From Scleropages formosus (lineage: Eukaryota > Chordata > Actinopteri > Osteoglossiformes > Osteoglossidae), in NCBI RefSeq assembly GCF_900964775.1, contig NC_041807.1, forward strand, positions 33,098,013 to 33,162,012: DNA of 64,000 nucleotides. Direction: 5' to 3'. The translations under genes and the position numbers were made by a program. Shown piece after piece: positions 12,401 through 22,455 of this stretch (the stretch's first letter is position 1; every line of letters starts with the position of its first letter). The notes under the pieces are model-generated. The model had not been told where the DNA came from, made no database searches, and saw nothing but the letters and a program-made list of their open reading frames with translations.

Positions 12401-13287
12401 TCGCACAAGTAGGTGCATAAAACTCAGAACAGACAACCCGATCACCTTCCTACAAGATTTTTTCTTTTTTTTTCTAATGTACACAAACATTTATGTACAA
12501 TAGAGAAGTAGCAGCTGTGTAAAGGCTCATCTGGGCACGATCATAAAGTTATGGTGCATGAACATTTACATCTTACTTCAGCTTAAAAGATCATTTATGA
12601 GAACGGTTGGCATGGGATAACTGCAAAACAACTCAAATGAGCATGTATCTACAACTTTTTAAAAAAAAAAAAAAAAAAAAAGAAAAATGTTCCAAAAAAA
12701 TTGTTATGGTACATTGTATTACGCCAGCAACGTCGTCACACCCTACTGCGCTGACATTATCAACGCTGGTGTGGGTTGTCACAGGAAATCTTGCATTATA
12801 AACGATGCCTTTTAGCAAACAACTTAATGTCATCAAGGCAAGTTTGGAGACTTGTTTATGCAACAGGCAGTGTACTGGCTAGAGCTGTTCCACTGCAACC
12901 TCAAACTGCCTGCTTTTGATTCCCTTTCCTGCTGTACTTACAGTGAAAAAACAGAGTGGTATAAATGAGGAAATCATTGCCACTTTACCCACATAAATGA
13001 TAAGTTGCCTTACAAAATTGTGAGGTAACGAGGCAGTCCAAAAGGACACGCCCCCTGCCCATGTACTGCAGTAAAAAGGATGGTCCCATAAACTGATCAT
13101 AAGACATAGTTTATGAGACTGTCAACAATGCATCACTCGTGCAGAGCGTATTTTACCCACCTTCTGGGTTTTCTACAGACTTGAGGTACAGCTCTTTGTA
13201 TTTTTCGAAGCTCGGGACATGAGCCTCCTTCCGCAGATCGCACGTCGCCTGGTACACGTCCTCCCCCGGCGCTTTGTCAGGAATCAT
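216..13287 (-). CDS. acss2: Acetyl-CoA synthetase, cytosolic/nuclear (18 coding exons)
   Basis: Ligates acetate to CoA using ATP (via acetyl-AMP), supplying acetyl-CoA for lipid synthesis and histone acetylation. Coding exons, in transcript order: 13161-13287, 11916-12111, 10330-10421, 9969-10072, 9676-9748, 9186-9261, 8795-8906, 7122-7259, 6734-6904, 6518-6651, 6273-6405, 3733-3789, 3423-3503, 2150-2258, 1401-1469, 1072-1248, 696-770, 216-340. All introns are GT-AG and the sum is 2,049 nt, giving 682 codons plus stop (human ACSS2 is 701 aa). Visible signatures are the ATP-binding loop [10 protein letters not shown] (exon 8), [11 protein letters not shown] of the acetate pocket (exon 9), the WQTET motif (exon 11), the [13 protein letters not shown] hinge (exon 15) and PKTRSGKIMRR with the catalytic, acetylatable lysine (exons 17-18). 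The start ATG (13285-13287) has an in-frame TGA 36 nt upstream (13321-13323). The N-terminus is shorter than in human and begins [10 protein letters not shown]. Every catalytic segment is present, so the gene looks functional. Confidence 0.97.
1038..1061. repeat. 24-base G homopolymer
   Basis: An uninterrupted run of 24 G on the plus strand, so poly-C on the ACSS2 sense strand. It begins about 10 nt into intron 16, just past the splice donor of the exon at 1072-1248. Its length is likely to be unstable and hard to sequence. Confidence 0.9.
1700..1914 (-). repeat. tRNA-derived SINE, AT-rich family (A)
   Basis: A SINE in ACSS2 intron 14. On the minus strand it has a tRNA-like head (GTAGCGTAGTGGTTAGAG, then a B-box-like GGTTTGATCC), a body, and the fish SINE tail that reads AAAGCGTCAGCTAAATGAA. 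This is the best-preserved family A copy in the window. Confidence 0.8.
2334..2498 (-). repeat. tRNA-derived SINE family A, degraded copy
   Basis: It shares the body and tail of the copy at 1700-1914, but is more diverged and its tRNA-like head is incomplete. It lies in ACSS2 intron 13. Confidence 0.6.
2795..3241 (+). repeat. Diverged fish interspersed repeat plus SINE tail
   Basis: The first 320 bp resemble a common fish repeat with phrases such as GTGCAGAATCTGCATGTTCTT, ACAGTCCAAACATG and AACTGGTGATACTAAATTGCC. A separate SINE tail piece (GGAGAAAAGCATCTACTAAAT) follows at 3205-3241. Both are in ACSS2 intron 13. Confidence 0.5.
4380..5996 (+). mobile_element. Tc1/mariner DNA transposon, full length
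   Basis: A 1,617-bp element between TA dinucleotides (4378-4379 and 5997-5998), the expected Tc1 target duplication. Terminal inverted repeats are about 200 bp, start CAGTGC, and contain an inner repeated motif (AAAAGTAATTGCCCCC type), so it is of the IR/DR kind. The two ends differ at only a few percent of positions by eye. It lies in ACSS2 intron 11, opposite to the gene, and encodes an open transposase. Confidence 0.95.
4758..5780 (+). CDS. Tc1-family transposase, 340 aa, open reading frame
   Basis: A cut-and-paste transposase acting on the element's own inverted repeats. The N-terminus (about residues 15-115) holds the paired helix-turn-helix DNA-binding domains with a GRPTKI linker like the GRPR AT-hook motif. 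The catalytic DDE residues are all visible: D in [13 protein letters not shown] in [11 protein letters not shown] and E in [13 protein letters not shown]. It ends KGGTTSY, the usual Tc1 C-terminus, at the normal family length. Oddities are K where most relatives have E after the first catalytic D, and LDLNLIE where PDLNPIE is usual. These may weaken activity, but no stop or frameshift is seen. Confidence 0.93.
   Translation: MLQSKEIQEQMRNKVIGMYQSGKGYKAISKALGLQQTTVRAIIHKWRKLGTVVNLPRSGRPTKITPRVQRRLIQELIKEPRTTSKELQASLASVKVSVHDSTIRERPGKNGTHGRVPRRKPLLTKKNTKACLTFAKKHLDYPQDFWANILWTDKTKVELFGRFAPRYMRHKTNTAFHKKNIIPIVKHGGGSVMVWGCFAASGPGRLAIIDGTMNSALYQKILKENVRPSVRDLKLKSTWVMQQDNDPKHTSKSTSEWLKKKHKIKVLEWPSQGLDLNLIEMLWHDLKQAVHARKPSNVAELKQLCKEWAKIPPQRCERLTASYRKCLIAVVAAKGGTTSY
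6013..6093. repeat. Perfect 21-bp hairpin
   Basis: Bases 6013-6033 are the exact reverse complement of 6073-6093, separated by 39 nt. It lies 15 bp beyond the Tc1 element in ACSS2 intron 11. Confidence 0.9.
6429..6466. repeat. (AC)19 microsatellite inside a 112-bp intron
   Basis: Nineteen uninterrupted AC units. On the ACSS2 sense strand this is (GT)19, within the short intron 6406-6517 and about 23 nt upstream of the acceptor of the exon at 6273-6405. Confidence 0.95.
7990..8105 (-). repeat. SINE family A tail, truncated
   Basis: The tail sequence (minus-strand reading of TTTATTCATTTAGCAGACG) and part of the body are present, without a recognisable tRNA-like head. It lies in ACSS2 intron 7. 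Confidence 0.55.
12240..12335 (-). repeat. SINE tail variant (D), truncated
   Basis: Has a tail like ATTTATTCATTTAGCAGATG, followed by GATGTACATTTCAGAGAAATA. This is a variant shared with 34540-34640 and distinct from family A. It lies in ACSS2 intron 1. Confidence 0.5.
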
Positions 13288-14160
13288 CTCGACTCGACGA
13301 CCGGCGATCCGAACCGCACGTCACCAGCAGATCTACAAGAAGACCTACAAGCCAAGCAAGGGTGCTGTGGCCTGGTGGTGGTGGTCAAGTACAGACAGAG
13401 CAGGTGTCCCGACCCGTAGCTCTCAGTAACGGAAAACGAGCCAACGGCGACACTTCCTCATTCGTGGGACTGAATCGGTCAGTCGGTCGCTCGCGGCAGC
13501 GCCAGCAGTCAGCAAACTGTCAAAACTATCGTATCGGCTGCAGAGTCACGCCCGTGTTTTAACTTAGTTAGTAATTATATTCGTTACGTCTTCACCAATT
13601 GAATTGGCAATTCTGTCGGACACGTTCTGTCCCACCACGTCGTCGTGTACCTAAGCTAACAGTAACAACAAAAATATCGATATTACACACACAGACAGTG
13701 AAACGCTCTGTAGCGCTGGCTCTATATCTGAGAAACTTTCGTTATGGACCAAAACGTGTCGTCGGCTAATTAGCTACGCGGTAAAACCAGAAGTATGCGC
13801 ATCTGAAGCCGTTTTGACAGATCATGACAGAGTCATCCAGACCAGTGTCAGAGTTAGCTGTAGGACTACGGCCGGGCCAACTGCGCTCGAGCTGCTCTAT
13901 TTGAATAGGGGGAACCGTAAACATTTACATTAATTATTTAACCCGAATTAAGTCTTTCTGGGAGCTTGAAAGCTTGGCGTTTGAAGACCCCTTCCTTCCG
14001 CATGCAGATGTTTCGCTTCGACGCTACTGCCTGGCGCGTGGTGAACAGCGTAGAATACTTCGCCCGTCGACGGCTGTGGAAGGGTTCGGTTGGTCCAATC
14101 ACAGATGAGTAACGTAGTGACGCAAAACGTAAAGCCCGCTCTTAAAGTGAAACTCACGTA
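13140..14160 (-). promoter_or_regulatory. ACSS2 5' region, CpG-rich promoter candidate
   Basis: DNA upstream of the ACSS2 start is rich in CpG from about 13.2 to 13.9 kb, unlike the AT-rich introns. An NF-Y type CCAAT box (14095-14099, ATTGG on the gene strand) lies about 800 bp upstream of the ATG. No TATA box was evident. The transcription start cannot be fixed from sequence alone, and a divergent transcript is possible, but no gene was seen on the other side. Confidence 0.4.
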
Positions 14161-14363
14161 TTAAAATATGTAGCGTAATGGTGGCGCGAGGCTGCTCATT
14201 CCGACATACTGTAGTTAAAATTAGAAACATTTTGCCCGGATAGCACTGCCTACACAGAATACGATATTGCTTACTCTTTTAAACTAAGTAGTTTATATGA
14301 GTGCAGGCAGTAAAGTGCAGAAAGATGTGCAGTTTGTGAATACATAATTTTAATCTTCGTTAC

Positions 14364-14690
14364 TTCTGACGCTTTTCTCCAATGACTTCCAAGGAACACT
14401 GTGTGTTATCAGTCCACACCTTATTCCTTGTCCGATTTACGCTGCTATATACCTGTCCACTACTTACAATGAGTTACTCATCCAAATGTAAGTGAAACAC
14501 TGTCACTCACACACTCTGGGTGACTTACTGTATCGTCCACCAATCCATGTTTTTGGACTGTGGGAGGAAACCAGAGCACCCTGAGGAAACCCACACAGAC
14601 ACAGGGAGAATATTGCAAACTCCACACAGACTGAGCGGGGATTGAACCCATGTCCTCTCGCCCCGCCCAGGCGGTGTGAGTCATTTTTCA
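14364..14690 (-). repeat. SINE-like repeat, family B
   Basis: Contains the fish repeat phrases GTGGGAGGAAACCAGAGCACC, CCACACAGACTGAGCGGGG and a tRNA-like B-box segment (CCCGCTCAGTCTGTGTGGAG reading on the minus strand). The tail at 14364 ends with the SINE motif TGACGCTTTTCTCC. Two other copies are at 17826-18176 and 21716-22020. Confidence 0.65.
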
Positions 14691-14744
14691 AACATTTCTC
14701 TCATGAAGCGGAAGTTCAGGAGGATCATGAACATCAACGTTCAG

Positions 14745-14812
14745 CAGCATCATTTTGATATGTACTACACAGGGTGAGGACATCCTGTGTAGTACATATC
14801 AAAATGATGCTG
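14745..14812. repeat. Perfect 29-bp hairpin with 10-nt loop
   Basis: Bases 14745-14773 are the exact reverse complement of 14784-14812, with loop GTGAGGACAT. It sits about 55 bp beyond a family B SINE. It could be a snap-back replication product, a tiny fold-back element or a small-RNA hairpin. Confidence 0.95.
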
Positions 14813-15604
14813 ATGTATGATATGTTATTTCGTTACCTCGCTGACTGTTATCCAGAGTGACTTATATTGTTAGACTGTTTCAGTTTAGAGGAATTCAACT
14901 TACAGTAACATGCCAAAAATGTCCCTTGTACCCTCATAGCTGTGTGGTGAACACAGGACCGTGTCTATTGCTATTTTCAAAATGTTTACTTCCTTAGATT
15001 TTTCTCATTTGAAGTAGGTTTACTTGTCTGGAAGACAGCCTATATAAGGCAAAGTCAGCCTTGTGTTGTAAAGATAATGTTGCAGGATATTAATTTTAAA
15101 AAGCAATAGCACTTGCTTCTTGAGTAGACCCAAGTTTTGACAGTTGTTCAAAGTACGAGTGAACCCAGACATGCGCACATACCGATAAGGCTGTGGTGAA
15201 TTTAGATCAAGGTCACTTCATGGAGCTCAAAGCTGGAAAAACAACAGGCCGCACCGCTCTTCTACTCAGACTGTTCAGCGTTTGCAAATGGGTGCATCTC
15301 ACAAATGAACTGTGTCTGTATGTGTCATAATCCTGTAATTCGGTGATCCAGATCCCACAATAGAATATGTGATTGACTTTCAATTCCATAGTCGCATAAT
15401 TCTTCATACTCACTGGTGTTGATATGTGCAAGAAAAAAATGAAAATAATGGGTAGTGTCTTCAAATGAATGACTGTGGTAAAATGGAGAAAATTTTAAAT
15501 CATATACATTGTTCATTATAAAGTTTTATGTAATTCAAGAGAAATGGTAACATACTACTTTGTACAAACTTTATATGCCCTGTATAAACAGGAAACAGTT
15601 GGGA

Positions 15605-15990
15605 ATGTAGTGTTTAGTACTTCTGCCTTTGACCCCACTGGTTTTAGGTTCAGTTCCCACCTCTGGTTGTAGTACCCTTGAGCAAAGTAATTACCCTAAA
15701 TTACTCCAGTAAAATTACCCAGCAGTACACACACAAACACACATTTTTTGAACCACTTGTCCCGTACGGGGTCACGGGGAACAGGAGCCTAACCTGGCAA
15801 CTCGGCATAAGGCTGGAGGGGGAGGGGACACACCCAGGACGGGACGCCAGTCCGTCACAAGGCACCCCAAGCGGGACTCGAACCCCAGACCCACTGGAGA
15901 GCAGGACCCGGTCCAGACCCAGCAGTATAAATGAGTAAAAAAAATTATAAGTACCTTTGGGGAGAAAAATATCAGATAAATATGTTTTAA
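15605..15990 (+). repeat. SINE family A interrupted by another SINE
   Basis: The family A head and body run from 15605 to 15727 (GGTTCAGTTCCCACCTCTGG, then AGTACCCTTGAGCAAAG). They resume at 15928 (TAAATGAGT, then CCTTTGGGGAGAAAAATATC) after a family C SINE inserted at 15728. Confidence 0.8.
15728..15916 (-). repeat. tRNA-derived SINE, GC-rich family (C), nested, head truncated
   Basis: A family C body, read on the minus strand, with GGGTCTGGGGTTCGAGTCCC (tRNA B-box) and a GT-rich tail. The first ~22 nt of the head are missing. It is flanked by the exact 11-bp duplication ACCCAGCAGTA (15717-15727 and 15917-15927), showing insertion into an older family A SINE by LINE machinery. Confidence 0.92.
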
Positions 15991-16485
15991 CAAATAATGG
16001 CAAACAATACAGACTGCAGTTTCTGACACCAGACCTGTGCTTCTGTATCTACTCTTTCTACCCAAAGTAAGCAGAAAGCTCTTTTTATGCCTTATGCATG
16101 GCACCATCTTTCTTCATTATGTGTCTTTTATGATTTAATACGAAACCTGTCTTTTACACTATTCATGCACTGTCAACGTGAAAGCACTGGGCACAGTATC
16201 ATAGCTCAAAATGGAAATAAAATCAAGCGTTGAGTATTTATTACTTTAAAGCTAATCAGCTCCCACTGGAAACAGGCCTGGCTATTCACCTCTTGCCATT
16301 GAGTACTGTTCTTTGTCACACTGCTCTTCTTCCATTACATGACTTTGTGAAATGTTACTGTAAAAACCTAATAAAATACTTATAGATTCTTGATTAGCCA
16401 TAAAACCTTTTCCAATTTATTTATTTATAAGTCAATATCCATAAGTGATTGGAAGAGACATTACCAGCTCTTCCAGCAGGTACCA

Positions 16486-16675
16486 TGGTAGAGGTGATGC
16501 CTTGCATTCCCAGTATCCGGGTTTTATTTCCTACTCTTGAACAAGGTACTTTCACTGAATTGCTCCAGTAAAAATTACTCAAATGCATCAATCGGTGAAC
16601 AACTGTAAGTAGCTTAGTCTGTAAACATGAGATTGTAAGCTGCCTCGGATAAAGGTATCAGGTGAATAATGGTTA
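16486..16675 (+). repeat. SINE family A, degraded
   Basis: A diverged head, then the shared body (CTTGAACAAGGTACTTTCAC, TGCTCCAGTAAAAATTACTC) and a tail (GATAAAGGTATCAGGTGAATAA). Confidence 0.55.
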
Positions 16676-17654
16676 ATCTTAATACTTACCACGCTTTAGT
16701 CTAATTGATTAATTTTATTTGTACAGCAGATTTAATTTATTTAAAAGATCTGCCCATAGATCTTTTTCCAAAGTTCTAATTGTATATTGATGCTGTTAAT
16801 ATTACCAGTGGTTCACAACATTTCAAAAACCTCATTTGAGTCAAAATAACATGATACTTGAAGTAGATTTTTGATCTGATACATTTTTGACTTTTACTAA
16901 TACATTCCTCCATGTAACAGTACTTTTATCTGAGTAATGTTTTTGAATATCCACTTCTGTCTGAGTAAAAACTATTTATCCAGCTTCCACCAACGGCTGT
17001 TATCTTAACAGCAATGTATCAGGAGCAGTTACAAAATTTACAGATTACAGTAGCTTAACCAAATACTGTTGTCAGAGAGAACTGGTGAAAACCCCACCTG
17101 AAGGTTAGAGGAAGTGAAAGACTATGTTGGTTGAATTATGAAGGGAAATTGAGACCAGGCCTCTCCTTAGAAGTGACAGGCTTCCTCTGGCTATTTTGGC
17201 AGAGAGGTGGCTATCAGGCCAGAACCTGCTGCTTCTCCTTCAGGAGATCGGGGGGTGGGTGGCGGTGGTTATGGTTATGGTTAGGGTTAGGGTTTGGCTG
17301 ATTTTCAATAATTAAGACTGTGGGAAATGGGCACTCAAACAGTTTAGCCTGGCTAAATTAAATTAAATTAAATTAAAGTTTTTCACATATTGTACATGTT
17401 GAATTGAAGTAACCCTTCAGTACTTTCCTTTTGGCTCTGTGTTCATGCTACAATGGATAGAACTCTGAACACTGAATCTAGTCAAAAAAGTTCAGATCCC
17501 TTTTTCTTTTGCAACGGCATTTGGAGGCTGATATAGTTCAGGTGGTGGACATTATTCTGGTGCTCTGAAGGTCCTTTTTTCAATCCTGGGGTTTGGCAGC
17601 TGTCTGATATTAAATCTATTATTTTGTGCTTACAGTTATTCAGTTACTATCACT

Positions 17655-17822
17655 TTGCTGATAGTAGTACTGGTGCCTCACAGCACTAGGCTGTGGGTGC
17701 AGACATGGCTTGAATCCCACTCAATCTGTGCAGTTTTCTTGTTCTCCCCATGTTTGGGTTTCCTCCGTATGCTCCATTTTACACCTACAGGACAAAGGCA
17801 TGTTTGAGGTGAACTGGTAACC
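17655..17822 (+). repeat. Diverged fish interspersed repeat, partial
   Basis: Same family as 2795-3110, with GGTGCCTCACAGCACTAGGC, TTCTCCCCATGTTTGGGTTT and TTTGAGGTGAACTGGTAACC. It abuts the family B copy that follows. Confidence 0.5.
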
Positions 17823-17825
17823 CTG

Positions 17826-18176
17826 AATTAGGGCAGCATGGTCTCACAGCACCTCAGTGCTGTGAGAGGACATGGGTTCGATTCCCACTCAGTCTGTGTG
17901 GAGTTTGCATGTTCTCCCCGTGTCTGTGTGGGTTTCCTCTGGGTGCTCTGGTTTCTGCCCACAGTCCAAAGACATGCTGTTCAGGTTCCCCCATAGTGTG
18001 AGAGTGACAGAGAGAGTGTGTTTTGCTGATGTATGGATGAGTGACCCAATGTAAGTGGTGTATCTTGCAGTCTAAGTCACCTTGGTAAATAAGGGGTGTG
18101 GGCTGATAACACTACATAGTGTTCATTGGTAGCTGCTTTTGAGAAAAGTGTCTGCTAAATAAATAACTGTAAATGA
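17826..18176 (+). repeat. SINE-like repeat, family B, best copy
   Basis: Starts GGGCAGCATGGTCTCACAGC, has the tRNA-like B-box GGGTTCGATTCCCACTCAG, and ends with the fish SINE tail GAGAAAAGTGTCTGCTAAAT. A (TG)n tract follows at 18187-18208. Confidence 0.7.
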
Positions 18177-18959
18177 ATTGCCCTCTGTGTGTGTGTGTGT
18201 GTGTGTGAGTGAGATGTACTGGTGTTCTAAGCAGTCCAAACTCAGGTTGTGTCCTTGTTGGTGCGTGGCGATGTACAGCAGGTGGCAGTGCAAACACACC
18301 CCGAGACCGTGGCCCGCTTCAGCCCCACAGCAGCCTCTCTGCTGATCAGTACAGCTGCTTTTTCTCAAAAAAAAAAAAAAAAAAACATCAAGAGGTCCAT
18401 TAACAGAAAACAGGCTTAAAATGCCCTCATGTAATGGTGCTAACCACTAAGGCCTATGAAAATATGTACCCTTTTTCACACATGTTTTTTATTCTTTTTA
18501 ATGACATTTTCCCCAATTACATGGTCATTTTACTTCCACATTAGGAATTTTATTCTGCACAATGGCTTGTATCGCACTTTTAGGACAGAGATACACACTT
18601 GGTGTCTCAAACCAAAAATATTTTTTGTCCCTTAGTGATGTCAATCTGGCTATTTTCTGACAAAATCCTGTGTATTAACCCCTATGTTACCCTAGCAACA
18701 ACGACCACTACTGTACAAGTAGGGTTTGAATAATGGTTGGACTCTTCTCTTCTAATGAAACAAATCGATAGAGACAGATATTCCTTCATGCAGTTTATTA
18801 ACACAGCTACATTTCTTCTATAACAAAACCAATTGCTGTATTTTGTATACTTCCTACTTTCCATCACATTGACAATGTCAACATTCAGAACCATGATTTT
18901 AAGGTAACAATAAATCACAATTGAAACAGAAGATTCGCAACTGCTATTAATTAATTTTG

Positions 18960-19045
18960 TTTGAGAATTTTATCCAAAGCAACTTATAATATCAAACTAC
19001 TTACAATTATTTACCCATTTAAACAGCTGGGTATTTTTATTATTA
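18960..19045 (-). repeat. SINE family A tail fragment
   Basis: Matches the tail half of family A (ATCCAAAGCAACTTATAATA, AACAGCTGGGTATTTTT), with no head. Confidence 0.5.
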
Positions 19046-19204
19046 TTATCTCACCTGGGGTGACACCTAGCAAAAAAGGGCAAAACTAAGTAATTAGCTC
19101 AGAGAAACTATTAAAATGAGCTATAAACATGTAGCTATGAATGCAGTTATTTAAACCATATAAATATGGGACAGCATTTAATTTATTTCAATCATACAAA
19201 TATA

Positions 19205-19380
19205 GTAGGGTAGTGGTTAGAGCTGCTGCCTTTTGTCCCAAAGGTTGTAGGTTGAAATCCCCTCTCTAGCTGTAGTATTCTTGAGCAGGGACTCACCCTG
19301 AGTTGTTCCAGTAAAAAAAAATGATGCTGCTGTATAAATGAGTAAATAGTTACAAATACCTTAACATTGTAAATTGCTTA
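19205..19380 (+). repeat. SINE family A, 3' end interrupted
   Basis: The head is GGGTAGTGGTTAGAGCTGCTG and the body breaks off at ATTGTAAATTGCTTA, where a family C SINE begins. A matching tail (CATTGCTTTGGTGGATCATC, GCTAAATGAATAAATG) appears at 19662-19708, beyond that SINE. Confidence 0.65.
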
Positions 19381-19597
19381 GGGGGAGGTGGTGGCATGGC
19401 AGGCTTGGCTGGGTTCTGCTTTCTGGTGGGTCTGGAGTTCAAGTCCTGCCTGGGGTGCCTTGTGACAGACTGGTGTCCCATCCTGGGTGTGTCCCCTCTC
19501 CCTCCCGCCTTGCACCCCGTGTTGCCAGGTTAGGCTCTAGCTTGCCACGAGCCCACTTGGGACAAACAGTTTCATTGTGTGTGTGTGTGAGAGAATA
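19381..19597 (+). repeat. tRNA-derived SINE family C
   Basis: Has GGGTCTGGAGTTCAAGTCCTG (diverged B-box), GCCTGGGGTGCCTTGTGACA, a GGTGTGTCCCCTCTCCC tract, and a terminal GTGTGTGTG run. Confidence 0.75.
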
Positions 19598-20231
19598 GCT
19601 TTTCTAACATGAATACCCCTACATTAACATAAACAAAGCCTTAATCTCATGATCTGAAATGTACATTGCTTTGGTGGATCATCTGCTAAATGAATAAATG
19701 TAAATGAATGGAGTGTGGAATGCAGGTGTGCTGAATTTTGATGTGAAGCAAAGAGCAAAGAAGCAAGGTGGTCTGGTGAGAGCTGGAGCATGTAGCAACA
19801 TTTCTCAGCTTTGGCAGCAAGCAGATGTGGTGGCATAGGTAGTTGTCAAAAGCCTACAACACCAAATGAAATCTGAGTAGAAGGGACAAAAGTAAAAAAA
19901 AAAAGAAAAAATAGGCAGCAATAAAGGGGTGGAAATGGAATTACGGAGCAGCTCGGTGGAAAGCAAATGAAAACATGGACTAATGGGTTGCAAAAGGCTA
20001 AGGCAGTACAACAGATACCATGTGAGAGAATAGTTAAATTGATGTCTTTGCAGCCTTGCATATTATCACAACTTTCATTTTATGACTAAATATGTCTACT
20101 GAACCATGACCTTCTAAGAGAATCTCTTTGAGATGATTTTTCTGCTTGGAGACTAAAATGTGTGAAAGGCCAGTTTTTCCCCTTAATGAATTTATCATTA
20201 ACCCTCTCTTATCAAGGGGCTTAGAAATAGG

Positions 20232-20430
20232 ATAGCTAGTAGTGTAGGGGTTGGTGCTCTTGCCTTTGGACCCAGAGGTTATAGGTTCAAGCCCCCCTCC
20301 AGCTGTAGTACTCTTAAACAAAGTCCTAACCCTAAATTTATCCAGTAAAAATTACCCTCCTGTATAAATGGGTGAATAATTGTAACCTCAATGCTGTAAA
20401 TTGCTTTGGAGAAAAGCATCAGGTATATGA
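20232..20430 (+). repeat. SINE family A, complete but diverged
   Basis: The head is GTAGTGTAGGGGTTGGTGC, the B-box-like part is TTATAGGTTCAAGCCCCC, the body is CCAGTAAAAATTACC, and the tail is TTGGAGAAAAGCATCAGG. Confidence 0.7.
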
Positions 20431-21082
20431 GTGCTCAAAATATTCTCAAAGCAGTATGATTGTAATCCTTATCCAAAGTATGTCCCCATCTCTCAGTACA
20501 ATGGATAAATAAGAATTTTTTTATTATTATTTTAAAGTATAGGAGGATTTTTGGACACAATGACTGTTGAAATTCCAATTTAATATTGCACTTTAAACAG
20601 TGCACCATGGCAGCGAAACATATGCAAGACATACCAGTTAATTAACTGAAGAAGAGAATAAAAGTTATGGGATCTCAAACCGCGAACCACATCAGGTTCA
20701 TACCTGCAAATGTAAGAATTGTTCTTTACAGGTACAGGCACAGGTAACACACAGTACTTAGTCTGAAGCATTTATCTGGTGTTTCCAACAAGTGCTTATG
20801 AATCATCACCAAAATAATAAGCCCTTCCAAACTATTACCAGGCTTGCATTTAAGCCAGTTACAGTGAAACAAACATTTAAACACAACATGTAGCTGAGAT
20901 ACCATGTTTTTTCAATGTACAATCATTAGTTGATCCTCCCTTGTCTATTGTGTGAACAAATGGCAGCCTCATACACAGAAACAAAGTACAGACACTACTG
21001 TACAAGTGCTCACAGTGACACAAAACACATGCCTGCAAACATACCATCTAAACAATCCTTGCAGAACCAAGGCTCGAAGAGA

Positions 21083-21162
21083 CGGAGTGGAATGTCACAC
21101 CTGGAGTTCGTACCCAAACAAGCAGATGTGGAGCAATACAAGAGGCCTTATCTGAAGGCTCG
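21083..21162. repeat. Unclassified repeat, copy 1
   Basis: About 80 bp match 22198-22273 at roughly 85% by eye, including TGTCACACCTGG and CAATACAAGAGGCCTTA. Differences fall at all codon positions, so the shared open frame is not evidence of a protein. The family was not recognised. Confidence 0.6.
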
Positions 21163-21715
21163 GCAGGAGCCGGAGTAGGAGGGAAAAGGGATAGATGCCC
21201 AGAGAATGTGAAACGCCCGGAGCCTGCGGCCCGAAAAAAAAGCAAGTGCCAAGAATGCAAAACTAACCTTTGTGGTAACAAGCACATTGCCGCTCAAAGC
21301 AAGATCATAACTTTGTAGGTGTGACAGATGAGCTTTGTGTGTTAGGAAATAGCAATCCGAACGTGCTGCTCAGTGTTTTCTGATGATTAATTCTACAGGA
21401 AGGATAGGTCATTTCCTCTGTCGCTGTTGAACGGTGAAACATGCCCAGATATGATTTATTATCTCTTGCCAGTACTATAGACATAACATGGGGATACATA
21501 GGCATAGCAGCTAAGAGCTGGTCACTCCCAGCTCATGAGCTGCTTGTTGGACAGGTTTGAGTCTGGCATTTTTCTCCCTCTGTTCACACTTCACGGAAAG
21601 GCATGGAAGAAGGTGCTGGCAAAACACTTCTGTTTCTCCCGTACCAAGAAAAAAAAGGGTGTGGGTTCCAAGGGTTAGATTTGACCATCTGGCACTTCCA
21701 CACACAAAGGTTATA

Positions 21716-22020
21716 TGTGCATTTATTTATTTAGCAGACGCTTTTCTCCAATGAATACTATGTAGTGTTACTAACCCACATACCTTATTCACCAAGGTGA
21801 CTTACACTGGGTCACTCATCCATACATCAGCAAAACACACTCTCTCTGTCACTCACACTATGGGTGAACCTGAACAGCATATCTTTGGACTGTGGGAGGA
21901 AACCAGAGCAGACAGAGGGGAGAACATGCAGACCACACACAGACTGAGCAGGGATCAAACCCATGTCTTCTCGCACCACCCAGGCACTGTGAGACAGCAG
22001 CACTACTCACTGTGCTGCCA
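21716..22020 (-). repeat. SINE-like repeat, family B
   Basis: Reverse orientation, with the tail GCATTTATTTATTTAGCAGA at 21719 and the head at about 22020 (the minus strand begins with the GGCAGCACAGTGAGTAGTGC segment). It shares GGACTGTGGGAGGAAACCAG with the other B copies. Confidence 0.65.
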
Positions 22021-22197
22021 TACATCCTCTCTGTATTTTGTAATTTCACCCATATTAGAGAGCACCGAGGACAAGTTGAAAGAAATCAAATGAGTCCAGA
22101 GCAGATGTTCCTGACACAGTATGTTTTAGATCACTTAAGGTCACGGCTTTATGGCCCCAAGGTCAGTGGTCCAAGTGCCAGAAAGGTTTTGGAAGAA

Positions 22198-22273
22198 AAG
22201 AGACAGAGTGGAGTGTCACACCTGGGGTTCACATCCAAACAAGCAAATGGAGAGCAATACAAGAGGCCTTACA
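22198..22273. repeat. Unclassified repeat, copy 2
   Basis: Partner of 21083-21162, in direct orientation about 1.1 kb away. Confidence 0.6.
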
Positions 22274-22297
22274 TTAATGCATTATTACTGAGGAGTA

Positions 22298-22455
22298 GGG
22301 GGTGCGGGGGTGCAACGGGTTTGGCCGGGTTCTGCGCTCTGGTGGGTCTGGGGTTCGAGTCCTGCTTGGGGTGCCTTGTGACAGACCCGTGTCCTGTCCT
22401 GGGTGTGTCCTGGGCCCCATGGGACATGCGGTTTTAGACAGTGTGTGTGTGTGTG
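22298..22455 (+). repeat. tRNA-derived SINE family C with target-site duplication
   Basis: Starts GGGGTGCGGGGGTGCAACG, has the B-box GGGTTCGAGTCC and ends in (GT)n. It is flanked by 12-bp repeats TACTGAGGAGTA (22286-22297) and TACTGAAGAGTA (22456-22467), one mismatch. Confidence 0.85.

Noticed and set aside
17268-17293. Interstitial telomere repeat
   Set aside because: Only two or three TTAGGG-like units mixed with TTATGG, which is too short to call.
21892-22437. 181-aa open frame
   Set aside because: It runs through a family B SINE, an unclassified repeat and a family C SINE. The frame is accidental.
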